From Thalassospira profundimaris (GTDB taxonomy: Bacteria; Pseudomonadota; Alphaproteobacteria; Rhodospirillales; Thalassospiraceae), in assembly GCF_003326675.1 (NCBI RefSeq), contig NZ_JPWF01000015.1, forward strand, positions 48,852-112,851: a DNA stretch of 64,000 bases, in the 5' to 3' direction. Below the pieces are notes generated by a model. The model was not told where the DNA came from, made no database searches, and saw only the letters and a list, made by a program, of their open reading frames with translations. This document shows, in pieces, positions 51,833 to 61,419 of this stretch; the first letter of the stretch is position 1, and each line of letters begins with the position of its first letter. The position numbers and the translations under genes are program-made.

Positions 51833-54358
51833 ATGATCCTGAAATCACGTACATTAATTGTCGGATTGGCAGCCCTTGTTATTCTGCCGGTCGTGCTGCC
51901 GATGATCGGACTGACGCTGAGTGCCGCAACCATGGTTGTGATATTCGCGATTGCCGCACTCGGCCTGAATATGATGATGGGCTATACCGGGCTGGTGTCC
52001 TTTGGTCATGCCGCATGGTTTGGCATTGGTGCCTATGCCGCCGCGTTATCGCAGCGTCACTGGTTCGACGGGCAGATCATTCTTCCCCTGATCTTTGGCA
52101 TGTTGTTTGTCGGTGTGATGGCAACCGTCCTTGGCGCACTAATGCTGCGTCGTCGTGGTGTCTATTTTGCCCTGATGACCTTGGCCTTGTCGGCTTTAAC
52201 ATTCTCGATTGCGTTTCGCTGGACCGAAGTGACCGGTGGCGAAGATGGTCTTGGCGGTATTGAACGCGGGGCCATTGGCCCGTTCGATCTGGCAGATAAC
52301 CTGAACTATTATGTGTTTGTTGCGGTTATCGGATTTTCCGCCCTTTATTTCCTGCTGCGTGTTGTCCAATCGCCATTTGGCCATGTTCTGGTGGCGATCC
52401 GCGAAAACCAGCAGCGGGCATCTTTCCAGGGATATGATGTCCAGAAATACAAACTTGCGGTGTTTGTGCTGTCTTCGATGGTCACGGCACTTGCCGGCGG
52501 ATTGTCCGGGTTCCAGCATTACATTGTGACGGCTGAGTCTACCTCGATTGAGATGTCGGGCGAGTTGCTGGCAATGGTGGTGATTGGCGGCATGCATGCC
52601 AACATCCTTGGCCCTGCCGTCGGTGTTGTTTTCTATGTCCTGTTCCGCGAACTGTTTTCGGAATGGTCGTCTGACTGGCTGTTCTGGTTCGGCCTGACAT
52701 TCGTCGCCTTTGTGATGTATCTGCCCGGCGGTCTGGTCGGGCTTGGTGAAAAGCTCCTGCGTATCTGGAAGCCACTGCCCGAAGAAACAGCGGCAATGAG
52801 CCGACGCAAGATTTACGAAGGTTTGTCTTTGCCGGAATATCTGCGCCCGAAACCGGCCAGTGACACGGTTCTTGATGTTGATGGAATCTCGAAGAATTTT
52901 GGCGGGATCAAAGCGGTCCAGAATGTCAGCCTGAAGGTCCGTCCGCGCGAGATTCACGCATTGATCGGCCCGAACGGGGCAGGCAAAACCACCCTGTTCA
53001 ATCTTGTGTCCGGGCAGCATGCGCAAACCGAAGGCAAGGTCACCTTGCTGGGACAAGAAATTCAGGGCAAGGATCCGGCTGCAATCTGCCATTCCGGCCT
53101 GGCGCGATCCTTCCAGATTACCAACCTGTTCGAAGGTTTGACGATTGAAGAAAACCTGCGCCTTTCGGCACAGGCCAAGCACGGTGCGCGGTTCAATTTC
53201 TGGCGCAACATCGATGAATTTGATGACATCAACAAGGACACGGCGGAACTTTTGAAGTTCCTTGGCCTTGAAGGTATCGAGGACATCCGTGCCGGTGATT
53301 TGTCCTATGGCGGGCAACGTCTTGTTGATCTTGGGATTGCGCTGGCAAGTCGTCCGCAAATTCTGTTGCTTGACGAGCCGCTTGCGGGGCTTTCGGCTGC
53401 CGAACGTGAACGTGTGGGTCGTCTGATCCAGACGATGGCCGAAAACATTCCGATCCTGATTGTTGAACATGACATCGACCGTATTCTTGGCTTTGCCAAT
53501 GAAGTTACGGTGATGAATGACGGCCAGCATCTTGTGACAGCACAGCCAGCCGAAATTCGTGCCAATGAACATGTTCAGGAAATCTATACCGGATCGGGTG
53601 CGGCAGCGATTGCAGCGATGAAATCAACCTTCCCGGCAAAACCGGGTACGGTTTTGAAGGTTGAAAACCTCAATACGTTCTATGGCAAAAGTCACATTCT
53701 TAATGATGCCTGCCTTGAAATCGGACACAGCGAAATCGTTGCTTTGCTGGGCCGAAACGGTGCGGGCAAGTCAACCTTCCTGAAAACCATTTGCGGCCTT
53801 GTTCAGGCAAAGTCCGGCTCGATTGATTTCGAGGGGCAGGAACTGGTCGGGGTGGAAGCCCACATGGTTGCCCGCATGGGCGTCGGATATGTGCCGCAAG
53901 GGCGGGGGCTTTTTGCAGGCATGACCGTCGAGGAGAACCTTGCGCTTGGCCGATTGGCCCGTGACACCGATGGCAGCAACGGGACGGTTTGGACGCTTGA
54001 AAAAATCTACGAGATTTTTCCGCGTCTGAAGGAACGTCGTACCAGCCACGCAGATTATCTATCGGGTGGTGAACAACAGATGCTGGCGATTGCGCGCGCG
54101 CTTTCAGGCAATGTCCGTTTGCTCCTGCTTGATGAACCGTTCGAAGGATTGGCACCGGCTGTCGTCGAGGAGCTTTTCCTCGTGCTCGACAAGCTGCGCG
54201 AGCATCTCCCGATACTGATTGTTGAACATAACCTTGATCTTGTTCTTGCATTGGCTGACCGGGTGTTTGCGCTCGAAAACGGCTCGGTCTTCCACGAATG
54301 CAAAGCGGAAAAACTTTTGAATGACCTTGAATACCGAAAAGAAGTTCTGTGGTTGTAG
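51833..54358 (+). CDS. Triple fusion LivM permease - LivG ATPase - LivF ATPase
   Basis: 841 residues. Residues 1-320 are a LivM permease (LNMMMGYTGLVSFGHAAWFGIGAY). Residues about 345-595 are a LivG ATPase (Walker A GPNGAGKTT near 380, signature LSYGGQ near 489, Walker B ILLLDEP near 509). Residues about 605-841 are a LivF ATPase (Walker A GRNGAGKST near 640, LSGGEQQ near 743, LLLLDEP near 763). LivM-LivG fusions are known; having both ATPases joined to the permease in one chain is uncommon. All catalytic motifs look intact. The ATG at 51833 avoids a long overlap with livH. Confidence 0.94.
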   Translation: MILKSRTLIVGLAALVILPVVLPMIGLTLSAATMVVIFAIAALGLNMMMGYTGLVSFGHAAWFGIGAYAAALSQRHWFDGQIILPLIFGMLFVGVMATVLGALMLRRRGVYFALMTLALSALTFSIAFRWTEVTGGEDGLGGIERGAIGPFDLADNLNYYVFVAVIGFSALYFLLRVVQSPFGHVLVAIRENQQRASFQGYDVQKYKLAVFVLSSMVTALAGGLSGFQHYIVTAESTSIEMSGELLAMVVIGGMHANILGPAVGVVFYVLFRELFSEWSSDWLFWFGLTFVAFVMYLPGGLVGLGEKLLRIWKPLPEETAAMSRRKIYEGLSLPEYLRPKPASDTVLDVDGISKNFGGIKAVQNVSLKVRPREIHALIGPNGAGKTTLFNLVSGQHAQTEGKVTLLGQEIQGKDPAAICHSGLARSFQITNLFEGLTIEENLRLSAQAKHGARFNFWRNIDEFDDINKDTAELLKFLGLEGIEDIRAGDLSYGGQRLVDLGIALASRPQILLLDEPLAGLSAAERERVGRLIQTMAENIPILIVEHDIDRILGFANEVTVMNDGQHLVTAQPAEIRANEHVQEIYTGSGAAAIAAMKSTFPAKPGTVLKVENLNTFYGKSHILNDACLEIGHSEIVALLGRNGAGKSTFLKTICGLVQAKSGSIDFEGQELVGVEAHMVARMGVGYVPQGRGLFAGMTVEENLALGRLARDTDGSNGTVWTLEKIYEIFPRLKERRTSHADYLSGGEQQMLAIARALSGNVRLLLLDEPFEGLAPAVVEELFLVLDKLREHLPILIVEHNLDLVLALADRVFALENGSVFHECKAEKLLNDLEYRKEVLWL

Positions 54359-54360
54359 AG

Positions 54361-55836
54361 ATGAGGAAGGATAAGAAATTGAGCACAGTAAGCGTAAAGA
54401 ATGCTGAGGCCAGCTCATCAGAAACGTGCCACTTGTTGATCAATGGCGAATGGGTTGAAGGTGCGGCAGAGTCCGTCACTGTTCTGGACAAATATTCCCA
54501 AAACCCGATTGCGGTTGCCAATTCGGCGTCGGATGCGCAGATTGCCGAGGCGATTGATGCTGCTTATGCGGCTTTCAAACGCGGTGCCCCGGATAATTAC
54601 GAGCGTGGTGCAATCCTTGATCGGGCGGCTATCCTGATTGAGGAAAACCGTGACGATCTTGCCAGAACCATTCAGGCCGAAGCCGGGTTTACCCGTTCTG
54701 ATGCCAATGGCGAGGTGTCGCGTTGTTTGCAAACCTTGCGGTTGTCAGCCGAGGAGGCCCGTCGTCTGAGCGGGGATGTCGTGCCGATCCAGGGCGCGCC
54801 GGGTCAGGCGCATCGACTTGCCTTTACCATGCGCGTGCCGTTGGGCGTGGTTCTGGCTGTGACGCCCTTCAACTCGCCGCTTAATACCGTCATGCACAAA
54901 GTTGCACCGGCATTGGCCGCGGGCAATGCAGTGATCGTCAAACCATCCAGTAATACGCCAATCACCGCATGCAAAATGGCAAAAATCCTGATGCAGGCGG
55001 GGGTTCCGCAGGGGTTCCTGTCGGTTCTGCATGGTGGTGCGCGGGTTGTGTCCAAGGCATTGGAAGATCAGCGTATTCGGTTTATTGCCTTTACTGGCAG
55101 TACGGAAGTCGGCCGCGCCATTCAGTCAAAGGCAGATTTGCGGCGCACCCAGATGGAATTGGGATCGATTGCCTTTACCATCATCAATGATGATGCCGAT
55201 CTTGATGTCGCCCTGCCCAAAGTCGTGTCCGCAGGTTTCCGCAAAGCCGGTCAGGTTTGCACATCTGTGCAGATGTTGATGGTTCAGCGATCTGTGTATG
55301 ACGAGGTCGTGGCGCGGATGACCGATCTGGTCAAGGTTGTTCCATACGGGGACCCGGGTGATGACAATACAGTTACCGGCCCGCTGATTACGGTAGATGC
55401 GGCGATCCGTGTTGAAGAATGGATCAAGGAAGCCGTTGCAAAGGGTGCCCGTCAGCTTGTCGGGGGCGTGCGCGAAGGGGCAGTGGTTCCGCCGACCCTG
55501 CTTGTTGATGTGTCGCGCGATATGCGCGTGGGGTGTCAGGAAGTGTTTGGGCCGGTTGTATCGATCATTCCGTTTGATGATCTGGATGAAGCAATCGCGC
55601 GTGTGAATTCAACGCCATATGGCTTGGCCAGCGGCATTTTCACTAATCGGATGTCGGATGCTTTTGATGCGGTGCGTCGTCTGGATGTTGGTGGTGTCCA
55701 TGTCAACGAAACGTCCAGTTCGCGCGTCGATCTGATGCCGTATGGCGGCACGAAGGAAAGCGGGTTTGGCCGTGAAGGGCCGCATTATGCCATCCATGAA
55801 CTGACTGAGGAACGGGTTGTCTCGATCACCGCCTGA
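54361..55836 (+). CDS. Aldehyde dehydrogenase family protein
   Basis: About 491 residues. Cofactor loop and catalytic residues fit the ALDH superfamily: TPFNSPLNTVMHKVAPALAAG, FTGSTEVGRAI, Glu in QMELGSIA, nucleophile Cys in RKAGQVCTSVQ, and the C-terminal PYGGTKESGFGREG. It oxidises an aldehyde to an acid with NAD(P). The ATG at 54361 overlaps nothing but has little ribosome site; a TTG at 54379, directly after GAGGAAGGA, is at least as good. It lies 2 bases after the transporter fusion, so the aldehyde probably arises from the imported compound. Confidence 0.93.
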   Translation: MRKDKKLSTVSVKNAEASSSETCHLLINGEWVEGAAESVTVLDKYSQNPIAVANSASDAQIAEAIDAAYAAFKRGAPDNYERGAILDRAAILIEENRDDLARTIQAEAGFTRSDANGEVSRCLQTLRLSAEEARRLSGDVVPIQGAPGQAHRLAFTMRVPLGVVLAVTPFNSPLNTVMHKVAPALAAGNAVIVKPSSNTPITACKMAKILMQAGVPQGFLSVLHGGARVVSKALEDQRIRFIAFTGSTEVGRAIQSKADLRRTQMELGSIAFTIINDDADLDVALPKVVSAGFRKAGQVCTSVQMLMVQRSVYDEVVARMTDLVKVVPYGDPGDDNTVTGPLITVDAAIRVEEWIKEAVAKGARQLVGGVREGAVVPPTLLVDVSRDMRVGCQEVFGPVVSIIPFDDLDEAIARVNSTPYGLASGIFTNRMSDAFDAVRRLDVGGVHVNETSSSRVDLMPYGGTKESGFGREGPHYAIHELTEERVVSITA

Positions 55837-55881
55837 TCGTGCCGGATCACCCAAGAAATCAAACGTAAACGGAAGAAGATC

Positions 55882-56604
55882 ATGTCAAAGAAAACAGCAA
55901 TTGTATTTGGCGGTTCCCGCGGTATCGGTGCCGCAATCGTCGCGGCTTTGGCCAACGACGGATACAACGTCGCGCTGACCTATGTCAGCAATCAGCCCAA
56001 CCCGATGCCACAGGTCGCAGATGCGACCATCAAGGCCTATCAGGTTGATATCCGCGATCCCAAGTCGGTCTCGGATGTGTTTGAAAAAGTTTCAGCAGAT
56101 TTTGGCGGGGCACCGGATTGCGTTGTGGCCAATGCGGGTATCAACGTGCCTCCGGGACCGCTGGGGCAGTTCAGCGATGAAAAGTTCCGCGATCTTGTCG
56201 AAGTCAATATTGTTGGTGCTTACAATATCCTTAAAGCGGCATCGGCCAATATCGCAGATTGCGGAACGATCATTGGTTTGACGACGTCGCTGGTTCGTTT
56301 TGCTGCACCGGGCCTTGGTCCGTACAGTGCCACCAAGGCCGCTGTCGAATGTTTGTTGCGCTCGATGCAAAAGGAACTGGCAGGTCGTGGTGTGCGGGTC
56401 AATGGTGTGGCACCTGGACCAGTGGATACTGATTTGTTCCGTTCAGGCAAAGACGAAGCCGCTGTTCAGCGCTCTGCTGCGATGAGCCCGTTCAACCGTG
56501 TAGGTCAGCCAGAGGAAATCGGCGCTGTTGTGGCCTTCTTGGCGTCTGAAAAATCATCCTGGATTGCAGGTCAGATTGTTCAGCCGAATGGCGGTCTTGT
56601 CTGA
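55882..56604 (+). CDS. SDR family oxidoreductase, FabG-like
   Basis: 240 residues. Cofactor loop GGSRGIGAAIVAAL, a NAG motif in VVANAGINVP, catalytic YSATK near residue 153 and the C-terminal APGPVDTDLF and GQIVQPNGGLV. It is a classical 3-oxoacyl-reductase-like SDR, likely NADP-dependent, acting on a hydroxy or keto acid. It is the last gene of the Liv operon, 45 bases after the aldehyde dehydrogenase, and is followed by a strong terminator. Confidence 0.93.
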   Translation: MSKKTAIVFGGSRGIGAAIVAALANDGYNVALTYVSNQPNPMPQVADATIKAYQVDIRDPKSVSDVFEKVSADFGGAPDCVVANAGINVPPGPLGQFSDEKFRDLVEVNIVGAYNILKAASANIADCGTIIGLTTSLVRFAAPGLGPYSATKAAVECLLRSMQKELAGRGVRVNGVAPGPVDTDLFRSGKDEAAVQRSAAMSPFNRVGQPEEIGAVVAFLASEKSSWIAGQIVQPNGGLV

Positions 56605-56642
56605 TCCGGTTCGCAAATATCCGGACTGAATTTCATCTTGTA

Positions 56643-56682
56643 ACGGGCGGTCAGAAGCATTTTCTGGCCGCCCGTTCTTTTT
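56643..56682 (+). terminator. Rho-independent terminator of the Liv operon
   Basis: ACGGGCGGTCAGAA pairs with TTCTGGCCGCCCGT (one G-T pair), followed by TCTTTTT. Confidence 0.9.
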
Positions 56683-57000
56683 GGAAATTACGGGCAAATA
56701 TCAGGAAAACTTATTGCCAAGTTGCCGTTTGGTGTTTGCGTGTTTAGTCGCAAGGAAGATCTAGAAATATACTGCTTTGGATTGGTTGGTTTCACGGTAA
56801 TAGGCTGAAAATAAACAATTAACATTTTATGTATTCAATATTTATCACATTCTGAAGTTGAAGGGGTGTTGGGATGGTAAACGTATTGGCGTGTCCTTTT
56901 GGAGGGGGCGGGATTCTCTTCATATTGGTGAATATGGAGGGAATCTGGGAGTTTGACCGATCCCGATCCCCGAAAAATCCAGGGAAATCAAAGTTTTTGC

Positions 57001-57054
57001 TACCGCGGTATTTTAAAAATCACAATTAAAACAATGATTTATATATTGTTATAA
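57001..57054. promoter_or_regulatory. Two palindromes before the TAXI/TRAP locus
   Basis: TACCGCGGTA (57001-57010) is a perfect palindrome. TTAAAACAAT (57026-57035) and ATTGTTATAA (57045-57054) form an inverted repeat with one mismatch. These are candidate operators; no regulator gene is adjacent. Confidence 0.4.
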
Positions 57055-57168
57055 GTTTGATGTATGGCTGTATTCATATTTCATGTTTCCTTTCTGTGCA
57101 TTCCGTCATGTAGCGTCCATTCATCGAAAAATAAGGATGCAAAACGCATCCAGAATTGCGCAGGGAAA

Positions 57169-58092
57169 ATGACGTTGTCCGAGAATAGTCCACGCCATAT
57201 TTATTGTGTTACCAAGAATGGAACGAACCCGGCTTATGAAGGTGCCCGCGTTGGCGTTCGACGGGTTGCCGAAGATGCAGGTTTCGTTGTCACCAGCGTC
57301 TTTCCGCAAAAACCGGATGATCCCGTCGAACAGGCCGAACTGGTTGAACAGGCAATCTTGCAAAAACCTGATGTGGTTCTTCTGGCCCCGGCGCATCCGG
57401 GCGCACTGGATCCGCAAATCACCAAGCTGCAAGAATTGAACATCCCGGTCATTTCCTTTGTCAGTCGTTCCAAGGCTCTCGCGCCGGAATGTTTCGTGAC
57501 CTCGGACAACTATGCCCTGGCCTATGAAATCACCAACTACCTTCTTGATCATCTTGGCGGGAAGGGGCGTTTGATCATCATTGAAGGCAACCCGAATTCG
57601 GAAACCAGTGCTCCCCGGACTGTTGGTTTTGAAGATGCGATTGCCGCCAATCCCAATGCACAAATCGTTGCGCGCGGTATCGGCAATTACCAGCGCATCG
57701 ATGCTTTTGAAGAGATGACCAAAATTCTGGCAACGAACCCGGAATTTGACGGGGTTCTTGTTGCCAATGACTTCATGGCACTTGGTGTCATTGAAGCATT
57801 GGAAAATGTCGGACACAAGGTCCCGGTTGTCAGTGTTAATGCAATGCCGGACGCCATCGAAGCGTTGAAAAACGGATCGCTGCTGGCGACGGCTGCTTTT
57901 GATGCCATGAAAATTGCCTGTGCATCGGCGCAGGCCGCTATTCGGATCGTACGGGATCAACCGGTCCCTGCCGAGATCAGTTTGCCGGTCTCTATTGTGA
58001 CTGTCGATAACTGTGACGAATACGACCGATCATACGAAGAACGGGCGCTGCCAACGTGGGAATCTGCGATTGGCGCCAATAATAACGCCTGA
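57169..58092 (+). CDS. Type I periplasmic-binding-protein-like protein without signal peptide
   Basis: 307 residues from the ATG at 57169 (CAGGGAAA upstream). The fold is that of ribose-binding/LacI-core proteins: HIYCVTKNGTNPAYEGARVGVRRVA, KPDVVLLAPAHPGALDPQI, GKGRLIIIEGNPNSETSAPRTVGFEDAI, FDGVLVANDFMALGVIEAL. There is neither a helix-turn-helix nor a convincing signal peptide; the 35-residue extension from the ATG at 57064 is hydrophobic at first but has no basic start. It may sense a ligand in the cytoplasm. It precedes the TAXI receptor by 32 bases. Confidence 0.82.
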   Translation: MTLSENSPRHIYCVTKNGTNPAYEGARVGVRRVAEDAGFVVTSVFPQKPDDPVEQAELVEQAILQKPDVVLLAPAHPGALDPQITKLQELNIPVISFVSRSKALAPECFVTSDNYALAYEITNYLLDHLGGKGRLIIIEGNPNSETSAPRTVGFEDAIAANPNAQIVARGIGNYQRIDAFEEMTKILATNPEFDGVLVANDFMALGVIEALENVGHKVPVVSVNAMPDAIEALKNGSLLATAAFDAMKIACASAQAAIRIVRDQPVPAEISLPVSIVTVDNCDEYDRSYEERALPTWESAIGANNNA

Positions 58093-58124
58093 TCTCCAAA
58101 ATGTTCTGAGGGAGGACAAGTCTT

Positions 58125-59138
58125 ATGAAGCTTAAAAGCAAATTGTTTGCAGCCATTCTTGGCTTATCGGTCGTGGGTGCCGCTTCTGCGCAGGCAGAAA
58201 CACGTGACTATCTGATTTCGACCGCGGGTACGGGCGGCTCATTCTATCCGGTTGGGGTCGGTATTGCGACGCTGGTAAAGCTGAAACTCGGCACCCGTCC
58301 GGAAAACCAGATCAACCTGTCGGCGATCACGTCGCAGGGATCGTTTGACAACGTGAATATCCTGTCTGAAGAGCGTGCTGATTTTGCGGTTGTTCAGTCA
58401 TTGATGACGGATTTCGGTTATTTTGGTACCGGCGATTTCGAGGGAAATCCGAAGAAAAATCTGCGGGCAATCACAGCCCTGATGTTCAATACCAAACAGT
58501 TCATTGCTCTGAACGAACTGGCACCAACCGGGACGATGGACGACCTTAAGGCTTACAAGGGCAAAAAGGTTGTTCTTGGTGCACGTAACTCTGGCGGGCT
58601 TCTTTCCTTCCAGATGTTCATGCGCAAGATTGGCATCGATGATCCGGAACATTTCGTCGATCAAAGCTATATGGGCTTCCGCCAGCGCGCCGAAGCACTG
58701 ATCAACGGAAACCTTGATGGCATTAACCTGACATCGGGTGTTCCGAACTCGAGCGCGACCCTTGCCATGGCATCCATGGAAGGCAAGGTCAAAATGCTGA
58801 GTTTCACGCCGGAAATGCGTGCAAAGGTCACCGATGGTACGGTTTGGGGCCCTTATACGATCCCGGCAAACACCTATCCGGGGCAGCCTGAGCCGATTGA
58901 AACCGTGGCGCAGCCGAACCTTCTGATCACCGGTGCGCATGTGCCTGATGATGTCGTCTATGAAATCACCAAGACGATGTTTGAAAACCTTCCTTTCCTG
59001 AAAAGTGTGCATGGTTCGTTGAACGACATGGACATCGAAACCGCCCTGAAAGGCATTACGGTTCCGCTGCATCCGGGCGCAGTTAAATACTATCAGGAAG
59101 TTGGCATCGACATTCCGGCCAAGCTCATTGCCCAGTAA
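58125..59138 (+). CDS. TAXI-family TRAP transporter solute receptor
   Basis: 337 residues. Signal peptide (LFAAILGLSVVGAASAQA), then the TAXI signature YLISTAGTGGSFYPVGVGIATLVK, with SQGSFDNVNILSEERADFAVVQS and MRKIGIDDPEHFVDQSY. The start ATG has GGGAGGAC upstream. TAXI receptors work with fused DctQM permeases, and one follows 25 bases downstream. The solute is unknown; family members take up organic acids and amino acids. Confidence 0.94.
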   Translation: MKLKSKLFAAILGLSVVGAASAQAETRDYLISTAGTGGSFYPVGVGIATLVKLKLGTRPENQINLSAITSQGSFDNVNILSEERADFAVVQSLMTDFGYFGTGDFEGNPKKNLRAITALMFNTKQFIALNELAPTGTMDDLKAYKGKKVVLGARNSGGLLSFQMFMRKIGIDDPEHFVDQSYMGFRQRAEALINGNLDGINLTSGVPNSSATLAMASMEGKVKMLSFTPEMRAKVTDGTVWGPYTIPANTYPGQPEPIETVAQPNLLITGAHVPDDVVYEITKTMFENLPFLKSVHGSLNDMDIETALKGITVPLHPGAVKYYQEVGIDIPAKLIAQ

Positions 59139-59163
59139 TCCAATTCCGAAGTGACTTTCAGAT

Positions 59164-61332
59164 ATGCCAAATCAAAGTGCAGGTAACTATCTGGCGAAAG
59201 AAGAGCGGCTTGAACGTCGCTCTTCTCATCGTCTTGTTGTGATGCTTTTTGCAATCGCAGCTCTGACGACGTCAGCAGTTCATATTTATTTCAACTCATT
59301 CGGTCTGATATCCGAACTGCGTTTCGCAGCAATCCATTTCGGGACGTTCGGTTTCCTGTGTGCGTTGACATATCCGTTAAGTCAAAGTCATGCAGACCAG
59401 ACGCCCTGGATTGTATTCGATGTTCTGATCGGATGCGTGGCGCTGTTTTGCGGTATCTATTTCCTGTTTAACGACGTTGCCTATTGGGACCGTGGTGGCA
59501 AGATGACGAACATGGATTGGGCTGTGGCCTTTACGTCCGTCCTTGTCGCACTTGAATTGCTGCGTCGGACGATGGGGTGGTTCATTCCAATCCTGATCGT
59601 TATTGCACTGAGTTACGCGGCATTCTGGGGTGAACATATCAGTGGTATTTTCCGTTTCCCGGGTATCTCGTTTGAAGAAGTTCTGGCGCGGTCCTATTTT
59701 GTCGATCTTGGTCTGTTTGGCGATATTGCCCAGATATCAATGACCTATGTATTCATGTTCGTGATGTTTGGCGCATTTCTTGTGAAATCCGGGGCGGCCG
59801 AGTTCATTATTGATCTGTCCCGCGCGGTCGCACGCCGTGCCATTGGTGGTTCGGGAATGGTTGCCGTTTTCGGATCGGCACTGATGGGGTCGATTTCCGG
59901 TGCGGCTGTGGCCAACATTGTGACCACGGGTGTTGTGACCATCCCGCTTATGAAAAAGTCCGGTTACAAGCCGACTTTTGCAGCCGGTGTTGAAACAGCG
60001 GCCTCGACCGGTGGGGCGTTGCTTCCGCCGATCATGGGGGCGGGTGCCTTTATCATGGCAAGCTACACCCAGATTTCCTACATGACGATTGCTGCAATGG
60101 CTTTGTTGCCAGCACTGCTCTATTTCGCGTCGGTCATGTATTATGTCCGTATGGAAGCCATCCGGCTTGACCTGACCGAGTTTGAAGACGAAGAAGCCCG
60201 TTCTTTGATGCAGGTTCTGCGCGAAGGCGGTATTAGCCTTCTGCCGATTGCGTTGCTTGTTGCCCTTTTGATCTATGGTTTTAGCGCGACCTATTGTGCG
60301 GCCGCTTCGATCATTGCAACTGTGGTGTGTTCCTGGCTTAGTCCGCGTCATCGCATGGGGCTTCGCGATATTTACGAAGCCGTCATTATGGGCGCACGGA
60401 ATGCAATCCCGACATCCATTCTTCTGGTGTCCATCGGTCTTTTGATCGGAGTGATGGGGACGACCGGTTTTGGGCCGACTTTCTCGTTGATGATTATCGA
60501 ATGGGCAGGTGGCAGTTTGATGATCATGCTGGCCCTGATTACCATGGTGTCACTGGTTCTGGGCATGGGGCTTCCTGTGACGGCGGCCTATATCGTGCTT
60601 GCGACCATTTCTGCACCGTCACTTGCTGATCTGATCACCACCAATAATGTGGTCGATATTCTGGTCAGTGGTGATATCCCGCAAGAAGTCCTTATGCTGT
60701 TCCAGCTTGTTGACCCGGAACTGCCGGCCAAAATTGCTGCAGGGCTGAGTGCGGATCAGGCTTTTGACATGATCACGGCCCTGCCGATTGAAATGCGTGC
60801 GGCCTTGCGTCCGATGATGCTTGATCAGGAACTTCTTGTGACGTCGCTTTTGTCGGCGCACATGATCCTGTTCTGGGTTTCCCAGGACAGCAACGTGACC
60901 CCGCCGGTCTGTCTTCCGGCCTTTGTGGCTGCAGCAATTGCCAAAAGTCCGCCAATGCGCACCGGCTTTGCCGCCTTCAGGATGTGCAAGGGCCTATATA
61001 TCATCCCGCTTTTGTTTGCCTATACGCCGTTACTTGGCGGGAACTGGAACGAAATGCTGGTGATCTTTGGTACTGCCCTTGTCGGCCTGCATGCACTGAC
61101 CGGAGCGATGACCGGGGTGATTGAAACACGGATCGGAATTGTCGGACGATTGGTTGCGGCGCTGTTCGGGGCAGTTTTGTTGTGGCCAATGCCGATTGAA
61201 TACAAGGTGCTGCCTTTGGCTCTTTATGTGTCCTATGTGGTGTTTGACTGGCTAAGGCGCCGACGCCTTGCGCAAAGCCCGTCACCGGTTGCCGTGTCAT
61301 CAACAGGTGCCGAAACAACCGGCAAAGCGTAA
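59164..61332 (+). CDS. TRAP transporter permease, fused small and large subunits
   Basis: 722 residues. The first 190 residues carry the small-subunit-like membrane segments; the rest is the large DctM-like subunit with GSALMGSISGAAVANIVTTGVVTIP, KPTFAAGVETAASTGGALLPPIMGAGAF and VLGMGLPVTAAYIVLATISAP. This is the usual permease for TAXI receptors. It uses a sodium or proton gradient to drive uptake. It is followed by a terminator-like hairpin and the gene at 61420. Confidence 0.94.
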   Translation: MPNQSAGNYLAKEERLERRSSHRLVVMLFAIAALTTSAVHIYFNSFGLISELRFAAIHFGTFGFLCALTYPLSQSHADQTPWIVFDVLIGCVALFCGIYFLFNDVAYWDRGGKMTNMDWAVAFTSVLVALELLRRTMGWFIPILIVIALSYAAFWGEHISGIFRFPGISFEEVLARSYFVDLGLFGDIAQISMTYVFMFVMFGAFLVKSGAAEFIIDLSRAVARRAIGGSGMVAVFGSALMGSISGAAVANIVTTGVVTIPLMKKSGYKPTFAAGVETAASTGGALLPPIMGAGAFIMASYTQISYMTIAAMALLPALLYFASVMYYVRMEAIRLDLTEFEDEEARSLMQVLREGGISLLPIALLVALLIYGFSATYCAAASIIATVVCSWLSPRHRMGLRDIYEAVIMGARNAIPTSILLVSIGLLIGVMGTTGFGPTFSLMIIEWAGGSLMIMLALITMVSLVLGMGLPVTAAYIVLATISAPSLADLITTNNVVDILVSGDIPQEVLMLFQLVDPELPAKIAAGLSADQAFDMITALPIEMRAALRPMMLDQELLVTSLLSAHMILFWVSQDSNVTPPVCLPAFVAAAIAKSPPMRTGFAAFRMCKGLYIIPLLFAYTPLLGGNWNEMLVIFGTALVGLHALTGAMTGVIETRIGIVGRLVAALFGAVLLWPMPIEYKVLPLALYVSYVVFDWLRRRRLAQSPSPVAVSSTGAETTGKA

Positions 61333-61362
61333 CCATATTGATTGGCGCTTTTGAAAATCGAC

Positions 61363-61390
61363 AGACCCGGGTTCAATACCCGGGTCTTTC
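61363..61390 (+). terminator. Terminator after the TRAP permease
   Basis: AGACCCGGGT pairs exactly with ACCCGGGTCT, 5-base loop, followed by TTTCC. Confidence 0.65.
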
Positions 61391-61419
61391 CATCTTGGGA
61401 TGCCTAAAAGGGGACAGCC

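Larger units (their letters stand above)
56605..57168. other. Intergenic region with terminator and upstream operators of the TAXI locus
   Basis: After the terminator at 56643-56682 the DNA is AT-rich and without a gene, holding two palindromes at 57001-57010 and 57026-57054. An ATG at 57064 extends the next gene in frame but lacks a ribosome site. Confidence 0.5.

Noticed and set aside
53700..54521. Long minus-strand ORFs opposite the LivMGF fusion and other transporter genes (for example also 52196-53572)
   Set aside because: They are reverse-frame shadows of strongly conserved genes; their residues (runs of Arg, His, Gln) reflect codon bias, not protein.
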